A DNA stretch of 17,528 bases, from assembly GCA_034433515.1 (NCBI GenBank), contig DAOUAL010000042.1:1-17528 (forward strand). Direction: 5' to 3'. The notes under the pieces are model-generated. The model did not search any database. It had not been told where the DNA came from and was given only the letters and a program-made list of their open reading frames with translations. Position 1 is the first letter of the stretch. Every line of letters begins with the position of its first letter. Origin of the DNA: DAOTXS01 sp034433515 (GTDB lineage Bacteria > Chloroflexota > Anaerolineae > UBA4142). Both the position numbers and the translations under genes were made by a program. This document shows positions 14,734 to 17,528 of the stretch, one piece after another.

Positions 14734-14778
14734 AAACTGAAATGCACCCTGTTGCTGGCTCAGTTTGCGCTAGGGTGC
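14734..14778. repeat. Two interleaved perfect inverted repeats
   Basis: AAACTGA (14734-14740) is complementary to TCAGTTT (14760-14766), and GCACCCT (14744-14750) is complementary to AGGGTGC (14772-14778). The arms alternate, so as RNA they could form a pseudoknot or two alternative stems. The right half overlaps the -35 region of the EamA promoter. Confidence 0.6.
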
Positions 14779-14794
14779 GAACGTCGTATATAAT
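14765..14794 (+). promoter_or_regulatory. Promoter of the eamA-ctaA operon
   Basis: A perfect TATAAT lies at 14789-14794, with a weak TTGCGC (14765-14770) 18 bases upstream. Exactly 8 bases separate TATAAT from the EamA ATG at 14803 and no Shine-Dalgarno is visible, again pointing to a leaderless transcript. Confidence 0.6.
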
Positions 14795-14802
14795 CTAACC
14801 CT

Positions 14803-15699
14803 ATGCAGACATCGAAACCGTTGCGCTGGTTTGCCATCGGCGAAGCATTGATGGTGAACGTTATTTGGGCATCCACGTTTGTGTTGGTCAAGATTGGTTT
14901 GGAAAATGCGTTGGGTCCGCTCACGCTCGCCGGCTTGCGTTATTTTGGCGGCTTTGTCTTGCTTCTCCCATTACTTTGGCAAAGTCAGCACGCGCATCTC
15001 CCGCGCAAGGCTTCTATTTGGGTACGGTTGATCTTGATTGGCATCTCGGCATACACGGTAGCGAATGGTGCGCTCTTTTGGGGCTTGCAGTATATCCCAG
15101 CAACGACCGGCTCCTTGTTATTGAATTTCATCCCGGTCATTGTTCTTTTGATGGGTATCGTGTGGCTCAAAGAGATTCCCACGCTCATTCAAGTCAGCGG
15201 CGTCGTTGTGGCGATGCTGGGGAGCGTGCTGTTCTTTTCGCCGGGGTTGCGCGCAGGCGATCCGTTGGGCATCGCCGTTGTTAGCATCGGCTTGCTGGGG
15301 TTTGGCGTGTTTGGGATTCTGGGGCGCGAGATAGCGCGCGACCAAATGACGGACACATTGTCGCTCACAGCGATTCCGCTGGCGTTTGGCGGTGGCTTGC
15401 TACTCCTTATTGCGCTCCCCGTCGAAGGTTTGCCGCAACCCTTGCCGCTGGCGTGGCTCGTGGTGGGTTGGCTGGCGCTCGTCAACACCGCATTTGCGTA
15501 TGTGGTGTACTATCATTCGTTGCAAACCTTGACCGCCTTTGAGGCAAATATGTTGACGAGTTTGGCGCCGGTGATTACTGCCGCGCTAGCGTTTCTCTTC
15601 TTGGGCGAGACGTTGGAAGGTATTCAGTTCGTTGGAATGGCGATTGTCTTGATTGGCGTGTTTCTTTCACAGTGGCGAAATGGAAATGGAGGGCAATGA
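14803..15699 (+). CDS. EamA/DMT-superfamily transporter
   Basis: The 298-residue protein has about ten hydrophobic helices in two homologous EamA halves. The first half shows NVIWASTFVLVKIGLENALGP and LAGLRYFGGFVLLLPLL, and the second shows the matching LVNTAFAYVVYYHSLQTLTAFEANMLTSLAPVITAALAFLFLGE followed by the closing helix. Family members export or import small metabolites and amino acids across the cytoplasmic membrane; the substrate here cannot be predicted. TATAAT lies 8 bases before the ATG. The stop overlaps the ctaA start as ATGA, and the ctaA Shine-Dalgarno is embedded in the end of this gene, so the two are co-translated. Confidence 0.94.
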   Translation: MQTSKPLRWFAIGEALMVNVIWASTFVLVKIGLENALGPLTLAGLRYFGGFVLLLPLLWQSQHAHLPRKASIWVRLILIGISAYTVANGALFWGLQYIPATTGSLLLNFIPVIVLLMGIVWLKEIPTLIQVSGVVVAMLGSVLFFSPGLRAGDPLGIAVVSIGLLGFGVFGILGREIARDQMTDTLSLTAIPLAFGGGLLLLIALPVEGLPQPLPLAWLVVGWLALVNTAFAYVVYYHSLQTLTAFEANMLTSLAPVITAALAFLFLGETLEGIQFVGMAIVLIGVFLSQWRNGNGGQ

Positions 15700-16616
15700 A
15701 ACTCTCGGCGTTTGCCAAGTACGCGTGGAGCGTGCTGGCAGTGAATCAAGCCGTCATCTTGTGGGGCGCGTTTGTGCGTGCAACCGGCGCGGGCGCGGGA
15801 TGTGGCAGTCATTGGCCCCTCTGCAACGGTCAAGTCGTTCCGCTGGCACCGCAAATCGAAACGATCATTGAATTTATTCATCGCTTGAGTAGTGGCGCGG
15901 CGTTTATCCTTGTTATCGGAATGGCGATGTGGGCGTGGCGCGCGTATCCCGCCGGGCATCGCGTTCGCGGCGGCGCGTTGGTTGCCGTGCTGGGGATGGT
16001 GGCGGAATCGCTCGCCGGCGCAAGTTTGGTCCTCTTTCGCTGGGTCGCGCTCGATATTTCGATTGGGCGCATCGTAATGATGCCGGTTCACCTCATCATC
16101 ACATTTTCGTTGTTGGCGTCGTTGGCGTTGACGGCGTGGTGGGCATCCGGCGGCTTGCCCTTCGAATTGAAAACGCACGGCAAAATTTTTTGGATGCTGG
16201 TCGTTGCCCTCATCGGCGTCGTTATTCTTTCGATGGCGGGCGCGTTGACCGCGTTGGGTGATACAGTGTTGCCCGTGCCAACGCTCACAGCGGAAGCGAT
16301 TCAGAACTTAGCGCCGTTGGGACAATTCTTGGTCAACCTGCGCGTGGCGCATCCTTTGATTGCAATTGGCGTGGGTGCGTATGTTTTGTTGATCGTACAA
16401 TATTTGCTCAACGCTTCAAACGATGCCCTGACCCGGCGTTTGGCGCAACTAGTGGGCGCACTCTTTTTGGTACAATTGGGCGCGGGTTTGCTGAACGTGT
16501 ATCTTCAAGCGCCGGTGTGGATGCAAATCACGCACCTGTTGTTGGCGGATGGGGTTTGGATCGCGTTGATCTTGTTGACCGCAACCCAGTTGGCAAAGAC
16601 ATCGGGAGGGGCTTGA
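15696..16616 (+). CDS. ctaA: Heme A synthase, CtaA/Cox15 family
   Basis: The 306-residue, eight-helix membrane protein shows the CtaA pattern. WGAFVRATGAGAGCGSHWPLC carries the extracytoplasmic cysteine pair C36 and C43. The four heme-ligand histidines are present: H62 (EFIHRLSSG), H132 (MPVHL), H219 (RVAHP) and H280 (ITHLL). The enzyme oxidises the heme O methyl group to give heme A for aa3-type cytochrome oxidases, so this organism likely respires oxygen. I chose ATG 15696, which has GGAGGG just upstream and overlaps the EamA stop; an earlier ATG at 15672 lacks such a site. No ctaB or cytochrome oxidase gene is in the window. The gene ends inside a hairpin shared with the convergent DUF2723 gene. 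Confidence 0.94.
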   Translation: MKLSAFAKYAWSVLAVNQAVILWGAFVRATGAGAGCGSHWPLCNGQVVPLAPQIETIIEFIHRLSSGAAFILVIGMAMWAWRAYPAGHRVRGGALVAVLGMVAESLAGASLVLFRWVALDISIGRIVMMPVHLIITFSLLASLALTAWWASGGLPFELKTHGKIFWMLVVALIGVVILSMAGALTALGDTVLPVPTLTAEAIQNLAPLGQFLVNLRVAHPLIAIGVGAYVLLIVQYLLNASNDALTRRLAQLVGALFLVQLGAGLLNVYLQAPVWMQITHLLLADGVWIALILLTATQLAKTSGGA

Positions 16617-16623
16617 CCCTCCC
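16604..16623. terminator. Hairpin spanning the ctaA stop codon, between convergent genes
   Basis: GGGAGGG and CCCTCCC pair perfectly around a GCTTGA loop that contains the TGA stop of ctaA. Only a short T run follows (TGTTT), so it is a weak intrinsic terminator candidate. It ends 5 bases before the stop of the opposing gene. Confidence 0.45.
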
Positions 16624-16628
16624 AATGT

Positions 16629-17528
16629 TTATCGTGCGCGTTCGAGGACGTACAAATTCTTTTGTGGCGTGAGGACGTACGCGGATAGTGCGTTCATCGG
16701 CGCGGTAGCGTACACGGCGCGTTGTTGCGCACGACTCGCGGCAATGATCGCGTTCAACCGATCTGGTGCGCGCGAGGCGGAGGGCAAGCCCGGCAGCTGT
16801 GTGCGCATCTGATCATAGTACCAATCGAATTGAAGTAGTTCGACGCTGACGATGGTAACGCGCGAATCGGAGGCGATCACGTAACGATAGTACCACAGCG
16901 CAAACAAATGCTCGTCGCCATCGGCGAGGATGACAGCGTTCGCAGGCACCACTGTCAACGCGGTGCGCGCATAATCGAACGCGGTGCGGTCTTGTGAGAG
17001 ATCCATCGCTTGCCAATTTGTGATCCCGTTGAAGCCGGGCAACAACACCAGTGCGGCAAGAATGATGGCGCGTGCCGACCCTCGTTTCAGCAGATCGCCC
17101 AATCCGTACGCGATCCACAAAGCAAAAATGAAAAATGTGGGCGAGAGATAAATGTACGAATCGCGCGACGCGTAGATCAAAGCGTACGTGCTCGTCAATG
17201 CCAAACCCGCGATCAGCGCGATGCTGCGTTGACGCCCCACGCGCCCTTCGCTCCACATCTGCATCATGCCCCACAAACCGAGTGCCACACCCCACACGTT
17301 GAATTGCTCGAACAACAATCGCACGGCAAAGGCAAAGCGTTCGATCAACATCGCCGGCGCAAGATCGAAAAGATAAAGACGATACGCCGTCGCGCTCACG
17401 AGCCAGACAAATCCATCCCACGTCGCGGCGTTGCCCCAGTTGATTGGTGGTTGATTTGCCGCGCGCATCGGCAGAATCGCATAGAGCGATAACGGCGCGA
17501 GACTCAGGATACCGGCGCGCACGATGCG
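16629..17528 (-). CDS. DUF2723 membrane protein (partial, N-terminus beyond right edge)
   Basis: The minus-strand frame is open to the right edge, giving about 299 residues of C-terminal sequence. Near its visible start, YAILPMRAANQPPINWGNAATWDGFVWLVSATAYR is the hallmark loop of the DUF2723 (TMEM260-like) family. Members are polytopic proteins related to protein O-mannosyltransferases. About four to five hydrophobic helices follow. A soluble domain of about 110 residues holds VPANAVILADGDEHLFALWYY, also typical of the family. A GTG at 17522 is in frame but falls inside the conserved region, so the true start lies outside the window. The natural role is probably sugar transfer from a lipid carrier, a family-level inference. 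It converges with ctaA across 12 bases. Confidence 0.88.
   Translation of the reverse strand, partial: RIVRAGILSLAPLSLYAILPMRAANQPPINWGNAATWDGFVWLVSATAYRLYLFDLAPAMLIERFAFAVRLLFEQFNVWGVALGLWGMMQMWSEGRVGRQRSIALIAGLALTSTYALIYASRDSYIYLSPTFFIFALWIAYGLGDLLKRGSARAIILAALVLLPGFNGITNWQAMDLSQDRTAFDYARTALTVVPANAVILADGDEHLFALWYYRYVIASDSRVTIVSVELLQFDWYYDQMRTQLPGLPSASRAPDRLNAIIAASRAQQRAVYATAPMNALSAYVLTPQKNLYVLERAR

Noticed and set aside
14565..14798. A 77-codon plus-strand frame through the palindrome array.
   Set aside because: It starts without a ribosome-binding site, its sequence is dictated by the hairpins, and it resembles no protein.

Overview
The window reads as ordinary chromosomal DNA of a moderately GC-rich bacterium. 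The gene mix suggests a Chloroflexota lineage of the Anaerolineae type: a large GT-C-like membrane protein set, DUF2723, RNase J, a stand-alone VKOR, CtaA/Cox15 heme A synthase, and bacterioferritin with rubrerythrin. This assignment is inference from gene content and repeat style. No rRNA, tRNA, CRISPR array, transposase or phage gene is visible.

Layout. (1) Positions 1-6435, minus strand: a glycan or glycolipid assembly operon read leftwards. Its order is a DPM1-type GT2 transferase, a GT4 transferase, an LPG_synthase_TM-family protein, a GT39-like polytopic protein, and a second large polytopic protein cut by the left edge. The genes overlap by 14, 4, 4 and 4 bases, so translation is probably coupled. 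(2) 6436-6531: divergent promoters, back to back. (3) 6532-7650: a pentapeptide-repeat protein (+) converging on RdgB/HAM1 nucleotide house-cleaning phosphatase (-). (4) 7651-9126: a 420-base intergenic region with a perfect consensus sigma70 promoter, then bacterioferritin and rubrerythrin (iron storage and peroxide defence), closed by an intrinsic terminator. (5) 9129-12841: dihydrolipoyl dehydrogenase, an FAD-dependent amine-oxidase-like protein, an emfourin-like lipoprotein and a VKOR-family thiol oxidase, ending at a hairpin shared with convergent RNase J. (6) 12862-14511 (-): RNase J. (7) 14512-14802: a compact array of palindromes plus interleaved inverted repeats. (8) 14803-16616 (+): an EamA/DMT transporter overlapping CtaA heme A synthase. 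(9) 16629 to the right edge (-): the C-terminal part of a DUF2723 membrane protein.

The most distinctive signals lie in the DNA rather than in any single gene. Four separate tracts are built from seven-base tandem units; two lie inside glycan-operon coding sequences and one ends in the start codon of the FAD oxidoreductase. Two operons begin with TATAAT exactly eight bases before an ATG that lacks a Shine-Dalgarno, the layout of leaderless mRNAs. I see no clear candidate for a wholly new multi-gene system. The least explained gene grouping is the FAD oxidoreductase, emfourin-like lipoprotein and VKOR operon.
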